Shown here: positions 53,509-64,000 of the stretch, in pieces
How the letters are laid out: each line of letters opens with the position of its first letter
Position numbering within the stretch: position 1 is the stretch's first letter
Source: Agrocybe praecox
Lineage: Eukaryota > Basidiomycota > Agaricomycetes > Agaricales > Agrocybaceae
NCBI GenBank assembly: GCA_964017145.1
Contig: OZ024845.1
Location: 186,001-250,000 of the forward strand
DNA length: 64,000 nucleotides
Direction: 5' to 3'
Notes under the pieces: generated by a model
Databases searched by the model: none
Told to the model about the DNA's origin: nothing
Seen by the model: the letters and a program-made list of their open reading frames with translations, nothing else
Position numbers and translations under genes: made by a program

Positions 53509-54617
53509 GGTTGGGGATGGTTGAGGTCGAAGAACCAATGTCGATGCATGGTCTTAAGTATAGCGCCACTTCTTCCTCCACCCCTTCGCCATTCCGACCT
53601 ATAATTGCGATACCCTCGTTGCCGAACATGGCGGGTGCCATCAGAGGATTCTAATCTCTTCGGGAGACGTCTATTTTTAGTTGATAATGAATGGAGACTT
53701 GCTTTCCCCATGCATATGTTGTCTGAGGGCCTTAAAGACACTCCAACATAGCGGGCTAGTAGACAAAAGATATTCATAAGCGAAGAAGGAAAAACGGCGG
53801 AAGCAGGGCATGTATATACCAGACGCGAAATACTAAATAAACGGGATATTACGGAGAGAATACACACACGTTTACTAGGAAAACTCACATAGACAGTTTC
53901 AGAAGGCGTTTTTCATGCATATATGCGCCTTGATGCAACGTAAAGGCACATTTTTGAAGGCTGGGGCGCATATATGCATGAATGGGTGAAAAAAACTTCT
54001 GGGAAGTTGGGCAATATCGCAAAGTATATACGACTATTTCAATGGGACAAGTTCCAAATATTGGCTCACTGATCCCTGGCCACCCAGGATGAGTATATTA
54101 TTGAAGAAAGAAAGAGAAACTTAAAGGACCGTCGAACTTCGAAGATTCAAGAAAAATTGACGGCAAGTGATTAGGTTTATTTGGTCGTGTTAGCCTGCGG
54201 CATTCAGACTAGTCGCGTCGGTGTTTTCCGGACTCAGTGTTGAGCGCTGAGCTCTGAGCCCAGTACTGGAAATAAATTAGTGCACTCCATACCACCGAGC
54301 GCTGGATGGAGCTTAAGATTTGATCTAAAATCCAATCCGTCCACTATGGATCAAGGTCGCTTGCCAACTCGTACGTCGAGGAGGGGGGAAAGAAATGTTG
54401 AGTTAATAATTATACTACTAATAAGTTCAACTTACTGCTAAATAAAATAACTGAGTGGAGATGGATACTTGAGAGGGGATTTATGAATACAGAGACTACG
54501 TATAATACTATGAGGATACAGTACCTTGAGACGAGGGGATTGAGAGGTCCGAAACAGTACATATATACATGGGGGAATATGCAAAGTCAATAAGCAGAAT
54601 GTCAGTTAAAGCTGCCT
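53509..54617. other. Permease upstream region with an 18-bp-arm inverted repeat
   Basis: Perfect inverted arms TTCATGCATATATGCGCC (53912-53929) and its complement (53965-53982) enclose a 35-nt spacer, about 400 bp upstream of the permease start. No other feature recognised. It could be a regulatory palindrome or a small fold-back element. Confidence 0.7.
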
Positions 54618-55322
54618 TTAAGTCATCAATACAGACCAAGTAATACTGTGCGAACCCCCGTCTTCCTCGGCAAACTTTTCGTCCTCGCAGATAAACGCTC
54701 TTACCCAGGTTTTGTGATTCAGAAGATCAATCCTCGCGAACCGGGAAGTATGCTGATTTCCCGTCCTGTCCTTAGCGCTCTTCTCAACGGCAGCAATATC
54801 TTCATCCAATTTTCCAAGATTTTGAAGCCTTGAGAAACTCTCCTCTTCCTGAAAATAATCGTAAATAACTTGATATATGCCCCCAATGGAGGCCGTCTCT
54901 CCGTTGGGTTTGGCGTCTATTATCAGAAGTGGAAGATCCAAAGGTGGCGACGAGTTGAATAAAAGAGTAATAGTCGCTGGGCTTGTGGTTACCCTCTCAT
55001 CTTTGGAACAAAAGGTAGGATCGGGTGGATACGAAGCATCCCATGGCTTGTGATAATACTCCTCAAGTGCGCCTGAGCTCAAGCCCAATGGTGGTCTCGG
55101 AATGATGACCTCAGATGCAACCGACCAATCGGTGTCACTTTCAGCTTCAGCTTCAGGATCCGTTCCCCAGCTGCCGGCGTCATTGTTATCGTCATCTTCG
55201 TCGTTTGGTGAGGGACGTCGAGATGGAGGTGGAGGCGCCAGCACCGGCGGTTCAGCATGAGGGAAAGTATGGTCTGCATTTGCGAACCGAGTTACGGGCG
55301 GTGAAAATGATCTTACAGACAT
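54618..55322 (-). CDS. Hypothetical protein, 234 aa
   Basis: A single open frame from MSVRSFSPP to TWSVLMT. The N-terminal half is disordered (Pro runs APPPPSRRPS, acidic NDEDDDNNDAG, SDTDWSVASE). The C-terminal half looks folded (LPLLIIDAKPNGETASIGGIYQVIYDYF, then LDEDIAAVEKSAKDRTG). No family recognised and no membrane segment. Further exons in either direction cannot be excluded. Confidence 0.5.
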   Translation of the reverse strand: MSVRSFSPPVTRFANADHTFPHAEPPVLAPPPPSRRPSPNDEDDDNNDAGSWGTDPEAEAESDTDWSVASEVIIPRPPLGLSSGALEEYYHKPWDASYPPDPTFCSKDERVTTSPATITLLFNSSPPLDLPLLIIDAKPNGETASIGGIYQVIYDYFQEEESFSRLQNLGKLDEDIAAVEKSAKDRTGNQHTSRFARIDLLNHKTWVRAFICEDEKFAEEDGGSHSITWSVLMT

Positions 55323-57310
55323 AGATGGATGCTGAGATACGCATGATGAAGGAAACTGATGAAAGATGAATAGATTCTGCGTACCAATTATCTGACCGTG
55401 ATACAGAATAGGAGTAGAAGTCTGTAATAACGTACCAACGTCTTCGTATAATGAACTTCGGAATGGGAAAGGAGGGACACGTTATTTCCACCATGGACAC
55501 AGACCTAGTCTTTTATCCACTTTTTCTGTTTCTGTTGACGCAGATTCAGATTTTCAGATCAGATATATTCCATATATTGAGATGTAGTTCGCACTGCTGA
55601 TGTATTACACAAAGTTGAGTACGTCCGAGTCATATTTGGGATGTCGCTGCAGCGATCCAAATAAAAATAAAACAAACAGACCTCCTTTTGATTCCTTCTT
55701 CTCTAGTAGTTGTTTCGTCGGCGCTGGTCAGGCGGCCATCCTTACGGGCTTTGCATTGCGCCATTATAGCGCAGATATATGCATATAGCTTTGACCGGAG
55801 ACTTTTTCGCAAGAGGTACCTATTACGACGACCATGAAATATCAAAGGGCATGGGAAAACGTCGGGATTTTATCTAGAAGAGCGGGATAGGAACATTGCG
55901 GAGGATCCATTGTTTTTACCTGTCAAAGAACAGATGGTTCAGTCACCGAATACACATATAGGACTGCGAGACGCCTGGATGTACTAGTACTCAATATAGT
56001 AACACTGCCTTCTTAGAGCACAGGTCTGCGGCAGACCTAGACCTAATACAATACAATGAACACTGTTATTTTAGGCAGAGCATGTCAAGTTCTAATATAT
56101 GAACAGCCTGTTATAGACTGATGTCGGGGATAATATCAGACGTGACTCACAATGACTGAGAACGGTGACGTGCTCAAATTCATATTTCTTGGGCGCCTAC
56201 GTGACTTCTGACAGATCATGGAAAGCAATCAGGTAGGTAAGATGAAACCAGTGTATCACGGGAGCTAAATATCCTACCGGCAGACACCGGCAGAGATATA
56301 CCCTGTGACTTCTCTGATCTGTTCGCCCACACTGGCTATTTTGAGCTCTTCAGTCAATGAAGCTCGTCGCAATACCCTATACCCGGGTACAATAGCTCCG
56401 CTCAGTTGGATACCGGGACTGACGTACTTGGGGAGCGATGAAATAAGTTCATCATGATTCTTAGCGTACCGTACATAGACGAGGCGATCTAAATGACTTC
56501 TTTCTGTACTGGATTAATCTGATAATCGACGCAGTGCGAATCGCGTCCTTTCTTCGTCAGGAAGCTTGTGTACTCTAAACATCGAGCTTCCATTGGCTCC
56601 CGCTGACACCTTGGGCGAAGTTCGATCACTCTGATCTCTGCATTGTTCTGTTGTCCTGCATTGATAAACATCTGGAAGAGAAAGACAGGTCGGTATGACG
56701 TCCCTCAACATTCAATCTTGAAGCGTAAGCCTCGAACTCTCTGAAGTTTGTATTAAACCATTATGGGTTTAATATTTAAACAAAGTTGACTTGTGGTATG
56801 CCTGCTTCGGTCCTCACGGCCTTTATGTTGCTTTCATCGTCTGGAGATAGCAAGGAAATAGACTATTTCCCAACCCATAGACCACAACAAATGCAAATAA
56901 GTTATAAATAGAGTAAGTAGAGCCACATCGTAATCACTTAAGAAATCAAGAAATGAGTTACGCTATGCTTTAAAAGAGGGATGGGTTGTAAGAGATGCAA
57001 ATGTACATATCAAATCCGCTAAATTTTAGTTTGCGTACTTGGTTGTAAGAAGCGTTCTCCCTGTCGCCATTCATCGCGGCCGTAAGTCTGTCAATCATAG
57101 TCCTCCACTGTATATAAGAGACATTCCATCATGAGAGCTACCAGTAATCATACTTGCTGGCTTTTTACCATACAAATTGATAAGGCGTCCTGCGTCCTGC
57201 CTTCAATCGGTATGCCTCGTCTACTTATGCGAGCACATGATATAATGGGAAAATCCAACTGACCTTTTTGCACTCAGACCTTTGGTATCGTAATGACGAG
57301 GATATACATC
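55323..57310. other. Intergenic, no feature recognised
   Basis: Nearly 2 kb of AT-rich sequence between the hypothetical gene and the DUF6699 gene. Short ORFs on both strands lack recognisable features. Confidence 0.55.
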
Positions 57311-58036
57311 ATGTCTCCCCCATCACCATACTTTTCCGGACCGTACCAGCCAATCATCGTAGATGTCCCGTATATATCGCCAATTCCCTCGCCGCAAAGT
57401 TATCAAATCAGTCCGCAACAACCACGGAGGAAGAGGAAAAAATCACCAGACACGCAAGGGCTAGATAGAGCGTGGTATGGATATCCAACGCCGTCGGGTG
57501 GTCGTCCGCATCAGTTCGTTAAATCATACGTACCGCGAACACCCGTTGTAGCGAAAAATCCGATACTGATCCACTGGGCATTATCCTCCCTCGTATACGA
57601 CCTGACAAAATCGCCCTTCACCGCATTCCTAATACCAGGGACCAAAACATTCCTACCAAACGGGAGATGGCGCGAGTTGCCAGCTATGTATCCTGCAACT
57701 GCTGGATTATTGACGATCAGAGTACCTGGAGTCGCTACGCCGGTCAATGTGCTACCAGTCAACGGAACCGTTTTCGTGACCATTTGGGACGTCATATGCG
57801 CAGTACATCGTGCTGTCAGCATTGCTAGCGTAAATTTCCTGAAAAAAGCGAATGCGCCTACTAATTATGGGGACAGCTGGCGGAACAAAGGGGATCGTGA
57901 CATCAAGCAGGAAGAGCTGACAGCTGCCATCCAAAGATATTTTGGAACGGCTAGGATATGGTGGGTTGGATTATACCGAAGTCAATGGGAAAGGGACGTC
58001 TGGGTATTGCATACAATGAGGCAAGACAAATCATAG
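57311..58036 (+). CDS. DUF6699-domain protein, 241 aa
   Basis: Single exon. I chose the MSPPSPYFSG methionine; an upstream in-frame ATG at 57293 is possible. The first 60 residues are Pro/Ser-rich and basic (RRKRKKSP). The domain follows: NPILIHWALSSLVYDLTKSP, a strand patch LTIRVPGVATPVNVLP, VTIWDVICAVHRAV, and a final YFGTARIWWVGLYRS...WVLHTM. That order matches DUF6699, an Agaricomycete family of unknown function. The stop at 58036 is only 25 bp from the convergent MYND gene's stop. Confidence 0.7.
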   Translation: MSPPSPYFSGPYQPIIVDVPYISPIPSPQSYQISPQQPRRKRKKSPDTQGLDRAWYGYPTPSGGRPHQFVKSYVPRTPVVAKNPILIHWALSSLVYDLTKSPFTAFLIPGTKTFLPNGRWRELPAMYPATAGLLTIRVPGVATPVNVLPVNGTVFVTIWDVICAVHRAVSIASVNFLKKANAPTNYGDSWRNKGDRDIKQEELTAAIQRYFGTARIWWVGLYRSQWERDVWVLHTMRQDKS

Positions 58037-58061
58037 GACGGCTATTTTCCATCTGGGCCAT

Positions 58062-59194
58062 CTACTTTTGCGGATACTTTTTCTCTAGTATTTTATCGCA
58101 GACTTCAATTGGGCCAAAAAATTCTGCAGGAATAGGGGTCTCGGTGCCGCAGTAAGTTTTGTGGTACTGGTAATATATTAGTCGACCAATATGCTACTAA
58201 TTATGTGGAAAAAAACGTACTTTCCAATCGTCCACTTGACATTCTGTGCTGCAGTAATCTGGAACAAAGAAAAATGAGCCAGGAAAAACTTTTATATCGT
58301 ATGTATGACTCACAAGTTTGTTTGCATTTTGAACAGACCAATTTCGGTTTTTCTTCCCCATATTCTGCACGACATGCCAAACGCTTCCGGTAGTATCTCC
58401 AGAGGCTTCTTATCTCTTCTAACTTCATCGATCGATGGTTGTATTCCTGAATTGACCCGCTTAGATTGCCTTCTTCCCCTTTTCTGTGTTGTTTGTGCAA
58501 GGCTTCGGCGCGTTCTTCAACCCAGGTATTTAAATCTCTCTTTTCTGACTCGGACATACCGCTCCAAGAGATCTCGATGAGGGGGCGTTCATATATCCTA
58601 TTGTACCAAATACTTTTAGCAACCATTTCACCCTGTCCACGAATCCATAAGTTGTATCCTTCCCACGGACCACCTAAGTCGGATGTGCTGACAGGGGTCC
58701 ATTTACCGAAGCGATAGGGCGATCCGGCAGGTTCCCGTTCAATGTAAAAGCGTACTCCTGGGTATCCTCTCTGCCCCGTAGGCGTGTCGACGAATCCCAT
58801 CTAGGTAAATGTTATAAAGCATTTAATGTCAAATTGATGTAGATTATATTTACTTACCTCTACAAGCCTTCCCTTTCTATTGACGTATAGGTCTTGAAAG
58901 AACGAATCTCCTGAACGCGCCACGAAATCAAACTCTTGAGTTGCGTCAACGTCGAGCAAGAGCTCGATAAGACCAGGATATCCAACGTGGTGTAGTAATG
59001 TTACCGCCCCATTACCACCTGTAACATTAGGCGATTTCTGGTGTTGCCCTTCTTCGTCGATACCGGATTTGATGATTTTTGGGTAATCCTCTGGCGACGA
59101 AGCCGGGAGTAGAGGAGTATCGAGAAATCGAACCTGGTTATATCAAGAAAACATGTAGCATCCTAGATAATTTGATACTTACGACGCCATGCAT
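58062..59194 (-). CDS. MYND-type zinc-finger protein, 313 aa, five exons
   Basis: Exons 59194-59183, 59133-58858, 58800-58290, 58258-58221 and 58166-58062 give 942 nt, all in phase. Exon 1 has only 12 nt (MHGV). The C-terminus forms a MYND finger assembled across three exons: CSKCKQTC, then YKNYCSTECQVDDWK, then YHKTYC. This gives the C-x2-C, C, YC-x3-CQ, W-x2-HK-x2-C spacing. The N-terminal part has GNGAVTLLHHVGYPGLIELLLD, which may be ankyrin-like, and a middle region rich in aromatic residues. MYND fingers usually mediate protein contacts. The finger assembled only after splicing, which strongly supports the model. Confidence 0.8.
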
Positions 59195-60179
59195 GATTGT
59201 AACTTTTGTTGATTTCAGAACAGTCGAGAACTCGAGTGTTTAGTTGAAAAACGTGGGTGAATCAAAAATTGAAAGATATCAAATGCTCATCACGTGCCTT
59301 TTGTAATATTTCACTATCTTATCATAGGGTTTGTAATGTTGATCTAAGCGATCATTCTCGCGACCAAATTTAGTACTTTTCAGGGGTCTGATGTATCTTG
59401 AGCCGACGAGTACCTTACAATAGTAGATACTTAGTAGTAATCAGAACAGAATTACGTCCAGATGGGTCTGAGGAATAACTTCTTTGACAAGACATCTACC
59501 CGAACATGTGAGAATAGTGAACTAATTGGTAGTTACGAACCAATCGTTAAGTAACCATTATGTTGAGTGCGAGGCTATGGCTCATTGACCACGCGTACTG
59601 GTGCTCATGATGAGTTGACCAACCATTGTCAACACGCCTGCTTACCATGGATAAGATGGTAATAGCGGTCTTTAAACTAGCGCATGACTCGCTACTGTTA
59701 CCCAAATTTGCTACTACAACCAACTATCAAACATAAATTTCAAGAGGGCCGGACACATGCGTCCAGGAGTTCCAGACAGTCCAATAAACACAAAGATCAT
59801 TGCAAGTGGATACAGAAGTCCCAACGGTTAGATGAGTATCCTCTACCGTTTTTCCGATGACAAAACAGATCAGCCCTGCTGTGAGGACCGACATCTGCCA
59901 CCATTGCATCCATGTGCGCGACTGCCTTGTTTACTCCAGAAGTTAAACTCCGGGCAGGCGTGGCTTATATTTGCACGGGAGGGAGGTAAGTAATAAAGGG
60001 TTTGATTATGATTCTGTTAGTATATAGTAAATAGAGGTCCAATCATGCAATATAATTCGAGGGATTATCCTCCGTCTGCACCCTTTCCTAGCGCCCGACT
60101 GACGTCCCACTACAACTCGACCACTGCCATGTGTCATGCTAGTCTTCGGGAGGTAACATTGATCTATTGCAGGAGCGAT
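59195..60179. other. Intergenic, no feature recognised
   Basis: Contains the presumed MYND gene promoter. No repeat copy or RNA gene recognised. Confidence 0.6.
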
Positions 60180-60726
60180 TTAAGTAAACTTCTACCAGCA
60201 TAATTAGTGGCGTGCCACCAGAAAAGACGATAAACTCATACCCAGTTCTTCCAATAGGTACATATTTCGTCCACAGGGACGTCCAATGTATCGTTGAAGA
60301 ACTTGTCAAAAAACGCGACCTTGTTTTGAATATATGCCTTCGTTTTGTCATCTAAATCGCTGATAGCGTTAGGTTTGCACTTTACTTCATCACAAGCCAG
60401 AATGTACAGTAGCATTCGAAAAGTGCTCCTGCCATTGTCGAGTTCGATATTGGGGCTCGAATTGTCTATTGAAAGGTCGGTAATGATATCCTTGCCTAGA
60501 CTGAAATTGAAGGTGGCTTCACTGTCTGGGCTGCATAGACCTGGCATATCGTCCATGTCGTCGTCGTCACGTTGTTCTTCTGGCCGGTAACGGTTGGACT
60601 GAGTGGCTAAGCAAAACAAAAGGCAAGTCAACGCATGAAAGGGTAGAGGGAAAAGAAATGGGGGCTACATATTCGCAAATCCGGCTTCACGTCAGTCTGG
60701 GGCTGGCTAGTGCACTGGGTAGACAT
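60180..60726 (-). CDS. Hypothetical protein, about 144 aa
   Basis: Proposed exons 60726-60669, 60606-60242 and 60191-60180 (435 nt), joined in phase with GT-AG introns. The product starts MSTQCTSQPQTD, has an acidic stretch (RDDDDMDD), then FNFSLGKDIITDLSID and a helical end (AYIQNKVAFFDKFFNDTL...ICTYWKNW). If the last intron is retained the protein simply ends after NWV. No family recognised. Confidence 0.45.
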
Positions 60727-61332
60727 TTCTTCTGAGAAGTATCTGATGAAAGACCTCTGAGGTAACATGCCACAGCAGAGGTAGAAATTGGGCACTCACG
60801 ACGCGTTGTGCTCGATAACCTTTTGAATTGGGAAGGCGAGGGGCCGTAGTGGTCTACCGTTGAAGGTTATGGCGCGTTTTTCTGTTACGTGGCGCGCTCA
60901 AAACCTCGTGTTTGAGAAAAGTTGAACGTACTGGAGAAATGTTTATAACGCGACGCGGGGATTAAAATTTATGATATGAGGAACTCCGACCCGAATGCCG
61001 AGACTTTTGCTTCTTTTTATCTGAGGTTACAACTTCCTGTAGTTCTTCGTGAGCATTGTAAACCTTGCAGGTACAGCTCATAGGAGCGCCAAAACAAAAG
61101 ACGTGCACTGTCTAGTACCGATTACTACTTGAATTTAGAGAAATTCGCGGAAAATTTTAGATTGATGACGTAAATTGAACATCCTTCATCATAACAAAAA
61201 TACGTAACATAAGGGTCTTATGAGAGTCATCAATAACAAAAGGGGTATAGGTAGTTCCAAAATATTACTACGGAATGACAGTCATGATGGCGTACTACGT
61301 GAAGAAAATAAAGAAAACGAAACATGAAGATA
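60727..61332. other. Intergenic, no feature recognised
   Basis: Region between the 5' end of the hypothetical gene and the 3' end of the Gly/Ser-rich gene. Confidence 0.6.
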
Positions 61333-62451
61333 TTAAAGTAGCATAAACCACACCAACAACATAATGGCAAGAAGGCTGGTATCTGATCTATTGAGGAGTC
61401 CATGTCTTGAAGATATGGCGCCGTCAGGTATAGGGGCTGCTACACCAATTGTTTCGTTCAGGCATTGCATGAGATTTGTGTCCACAGAGCTTGGTAATGG
61501 AGAGTCAGGGGTGGAAGTGTCTGATGAATATGTGGCTGAGTTGTTATACCCCTCGAGCGCTAAAGCAATGCTGCTCGCTCGGTAATATTGAATGACCTGC
61601 TCCGGTCTGGGCGTATCGATAAATGGCGAGCTCATATTTAAATTTGTCGAAGCGAGAAAAGATGTACAATTAGACGATAAGTCGGTGATCAGAGAAGTGA
61701 CTGTCGTGTTATCTGAAAGTACGTAGAATGTACTCGGAGGAGAGCCAGAGAGTGATGTGAAAGTCGTGATAGTCAAAGGACCTCCTGGGCGGGTCGTGTT
61801 TGTGGCATTTCCATATTCGATGGTGGTGTTCAGGTATCCCGCAGTTGTTGAATTCGAGTTTGATCCTGATAAGATGGGGCTTCCGACACCCAAAGCCAAA
61901 CCCCATGCAATTGGCCAGAATATGAATGGAAACCCACGACCGGATGTTCCTCGTCCTGAGACGCCAGGATATCCGCTTCCATAAGTCCTGGTACCAAATA
62001 TCGAACTTCTACTTCCTCCGCCTACTGACCTCCCAGAAAAAAATTGTCCGCTTGGAATGACAGATATGGGAATGGGAGGACCGTTCGTATATGTACTTGT
62101 CCTGTACGCTTTACCGCTTCCGCCAGACACCGATGTACCTGAGCTTTGAACACTACCTGAACGTGCTTTGCCGGAATTGATGACACTGGAGTCACCTCCT
62201 CTGGATCCTCCACTGCTCCTTGAGCCACTGCTGTGACCGCCACTCGAACTGTGGCCACCACTACCACCACCCTTTCGTCGATATAGGTATCGAGAAGAGC
62301 GTTGAGGATTGCGGGAAGAAATAAACGGAATAAACATGATTGAGTTCCCGAATGAAGCTAAGGGTTGAACGTCGAAGTAAGTTCCAGGAGAAGGGAAGAG
62401 CCTTGATTTTATAGCTTTGGAAAGACTGCACACATTACAACGCAACTTCAT
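61333..62451 (-). CDS. Gly/Ser-rich, probable GPI-anchored surface protein (up to 372 aa)
   Basis: The open frame begins at MKLRCNVCS; the second methionine (MFIPFISS, about 62337) may be the true start. After a basic RYLYRRKGGG comes a Gly/Ser/His-rich tract (about residues 60-115), then GTRTYGSGYPGVSGRGTSGRGFPFIFWPIAWG, seen in a recurrent Agaricomycete family. A folded region with many sequons follows (NTTIEYGNATNTTRPGGP). The C-terminus ends in a small-residue site and a hydrophobic run (LLAIMLLVWFMLL), as for GPI attachment. No clear signal peptide is visible in the ORF, so a 5' exon or another start may be missing. Function unknown. Confidence 0.6.
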   Translation of the reverse strand: MKLRCNVCSLSKAIKSRLFPSPGTYFDVQPLASFGNSIMFIPFISSRNPQRSSRYLYRRKGGGSGGHSSSGGHSSGSRSSGGSRGGDSSVINSGKARSGSVQSSGTSVSGGSGKAYRTSTYTNGPPIPISVIPSGQFFSGRSVGGGSRSSIFGTRTYGSGYPGVSGRGTSGRGFPFIFWPIAWGLALGVGSPILSGSNSNSTTAGYLNTTIEYGNATNTTRPGGPLTITTFTSLSGSPPSTFYVLSDNTTVTSLITDLSSNCTSFLASTNLNMSSPFIDTPRPEQVIQYYRASSIALALEGYNNSATYSSDTSTPDSPLPSSVDTNLMQCLNETIGVAAPIPDGAISSRHGLLNRSDTSLLAIMLLVWFMLL

Positions 62452-63535
62452 AGCTTAACATAATAGGCAACTGATGAATACAATTGTACTCACAATTCCT
62501 GTTTCGCGTATGATCAGCAGTGACAGAGTAGAGTGTGTGCTCCTATAACAGTATAGCCCTAGATATAAAATTAGCTTGAAATTAGTTCGAAGGCGATGGC
62601 ATACATACCTTGATAATGAATAGAAAGACCTTTAGGATATAATTCCAGAGCGTTCTTGTGCGCGCTCGGAAAACATATTTGCACAGCCCAATGCACATGC
62701 CTTGACTTGATCTTCTTTTCGAGTCATTTTTAGCAATTTATGAGTCATTGGTGAAAGAGGATTTTGAGACTTACATACATCTAAAAATATTTTCAATGGG
62801 CTGGAAGCCTGGAGGTCATTCGGATCTCGGTAAGGGGCTATATCCACCTGATAATGGTATATGTCGAAAAATTGTCACCTGTTCTGGGTGCTGAAGCTGA
62901 AGCGCTGACTCGCATCGGAAATTTATAAATTCCGATACCAGCGCTTCAAGTTGCTTACGTGTTGCTACGCTCTTTGCCTTTGACAGATTAATAGGTATCA
63001 GCGATTCAACGCTGAGCGTCCCTAGAGGAGACCATCAGGCGCGCAAGATGGCAGTTGCAGGCAAAGAGGGGTGTATTTGGCCTGGCCGGGATTCGGGAAC
63101 GATGACATGCATCGGAGTTTCAAAAGAAACAACCAGTCTTGAGCCAGTCATAAAAGTTTGACAATAACATTTGCTGGTGGTATGACATTATATACTATAA
63201 AAGCAGCTCTCACTGATCTTTTTATATATAGTTCCTTCAATTTATTCCAGACCTTCTTCATCTTGACGAGCGCGATTAGAGCATCGGGGTCAACATTGAA
63301 AATATTGCGCGGCAATGGCGCGCCGCCTGCACCGCCACGTGGCACGCATCCCAATTAGGCGTGGGAGAGAGCGCCCTCACGTGAAGGATAAACAAAACGC
63401 GTTCGCCTCGTGTTACGTTTTTTGGTTCGAATCGAAATCAAACTAAAACCCCTTGTCCTCTGTCACATCCACCAGGCGTTAGGCCTTCTTCAAGATCTTC
63501 AAGAAACCGCAGTAAATCTCGAGAATAGCTCGAGC
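62452..63535. other. Intergenic, with a small minus-strand ORF
   Basis: A 71-aa minus-strand ORF at 62632-62847 (MDIAPYRDPNDLQAS...) has protein-like composition with cysteines but is unsupported. The part before 63536 should hold the kinase promoter. A SINE/LTR-like patch near 63040-63070 (CGCGCAAGATGGCAGTTGCAGGCAAAG) weakly resembles the 170-bp LTR. Confidence 0.45.
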
Positions 63536-63952
63536 ATGTATCAGGCTCCCACATACGGCAGGATGCCCGCGGCGCCGCAACCATTACAAGCAGGCAGCAT
63601 GGGAGGAGGGGCGGTTCCCAGCATACATAGACGCCCGTTAACGAGCACGAACGCGGTCAACCACCAGAACAACAACATGAACTATCAGCACCCGCACCAT
63701 GCCCAGCAGAACTATGACTCTCATGCTGTAAAACAAGCACAACAGCCTGGGCAGAACTATGACAAACTGCACGCGAATCAGTATCAGCAACATCAGCGAC
63801 AAATGACACCGCCACCTAAGCCGCCAGCGAAAGCTCCTGGCTCACCACCGTTACCAAGGCAAAATAGCAAGACGACGCCTCCCTCTCCGCCGAAGATTAT
63901 AACAGACAAGAATGGAAGGGTCAGTTTCAGCAGGGTAGGATTCTTGGGCGAG
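63536..63952 (+). CDS. 5' exon of a protein kinase, probably polo-like (partial)
   Basis: An open frame of 139 codons from MYQAPTYGRM runs to a GT donor (gag|gtggga) at 63953, and the gene continues past the right edge. The N-terminal extension is Gln/Asn/His/Pro-rich and disordered (QQHQRQMTPPPKPP). The exon ends GRVSFSRVGFLGE, which matches the start of a kinase glycine loop and the RxGFLGEGGFARVYE pattern of fungal polo kinases (Cdc5/Plo1). Only the first strand of the kinase domain is visible, so the subfamily is an inference. Polo kinases control mitotic entry and cytokinesis. Confidence 0.6.
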
Positions 63953-64000
63953 GTGGGATTGGACTTCTTTTTTCCAAAGACAACAGTATTTATTAATCAT

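Noticed and set aside
1..64000. tRNA, rRNA genes and CRISPR arrays
   Set aside because: B-box-like GGTTCGA words exist (for example near 63422 and 23565) but no cloverleaf could be drawn; no CRISPR-type spaced repeats were found.

Overview
This window is genomic DNA of a filamentous basidiomycete, almost certainly an Agaricomycete. Genes are cut by many short introns (about 43-75 nt, mostly GT-AG). Several protein families are typical of Agaricomycetes: a DUF6535 membrane protein, a DUF6699 protein, a MYND-finger protein, NACHT/STAND (NLR-like) NTPases, a multi-exon 7TM protein and a DUF6570-type Helitron fragment. No rRNA, convincing tRNA or CRISPR array was seen. A 200-base assembly gap (N) lies at 5450-5649. 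All exon models were built by hand from splice motifs and reading-frame continuity.

Layout. (1) 1-9.1 kb: a truncated 3' end of an NLR gene and its downstream repeat, a decayed unrecognised ORF region around the gap, two small inverted-repeat transposons, and one intact 7TM gene (7320-8615). (2) 9.1-16.1 kb: a fold-back mosaic around a decayed PIN-like/auxin-efflux carrier gene (copy A), with two solo LTRs and a hAT-like insertion. (3) 16.1-21.5 kb: a Helitron remnant and an intact DUF6535 gene. (4) 21.8-43.0 kb: two NLR genes (860 and 769 aa) in head-to-head inverted duplication, each with the same non-coding block downstream. The spacer holds a 1.94-kb LTR element encoding only a 430-aa protein, plus carrier copy B, also decayed. 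(5) 43.6-50.0 kb: two paralogous membrane proteins flanking uroporphyrinogen-III synthase (HEM4), which carries an apparent frameshift in a G run. (6) 51-64 kb: a quieter gene-dense part with a 17-exon methionine-permease-like gene, DUF6699 and MYND genes, a Gly/Ser-rich probable GPI-anchored protein, two hypotheticals, and the first exon of a probable polo-like kinase running off the right edge.

The left two thirds look like an accessory compartment shaped by transposon insertion, inverted segmental duplication and gene decay around fast-evolving NLR genes. The right third holds housekeeping genes (HEM4, permease, kinase). The most interesting candidate is the gag-only LTR element at 28456-30396: 170-bp TG...CA LTRs differing at one position, a 4-bp target duplication, a PBS-like TGG and a polypurine tract, but no reverse transcriptase. 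Diverged LTR-like copies of it are scattered through the window.
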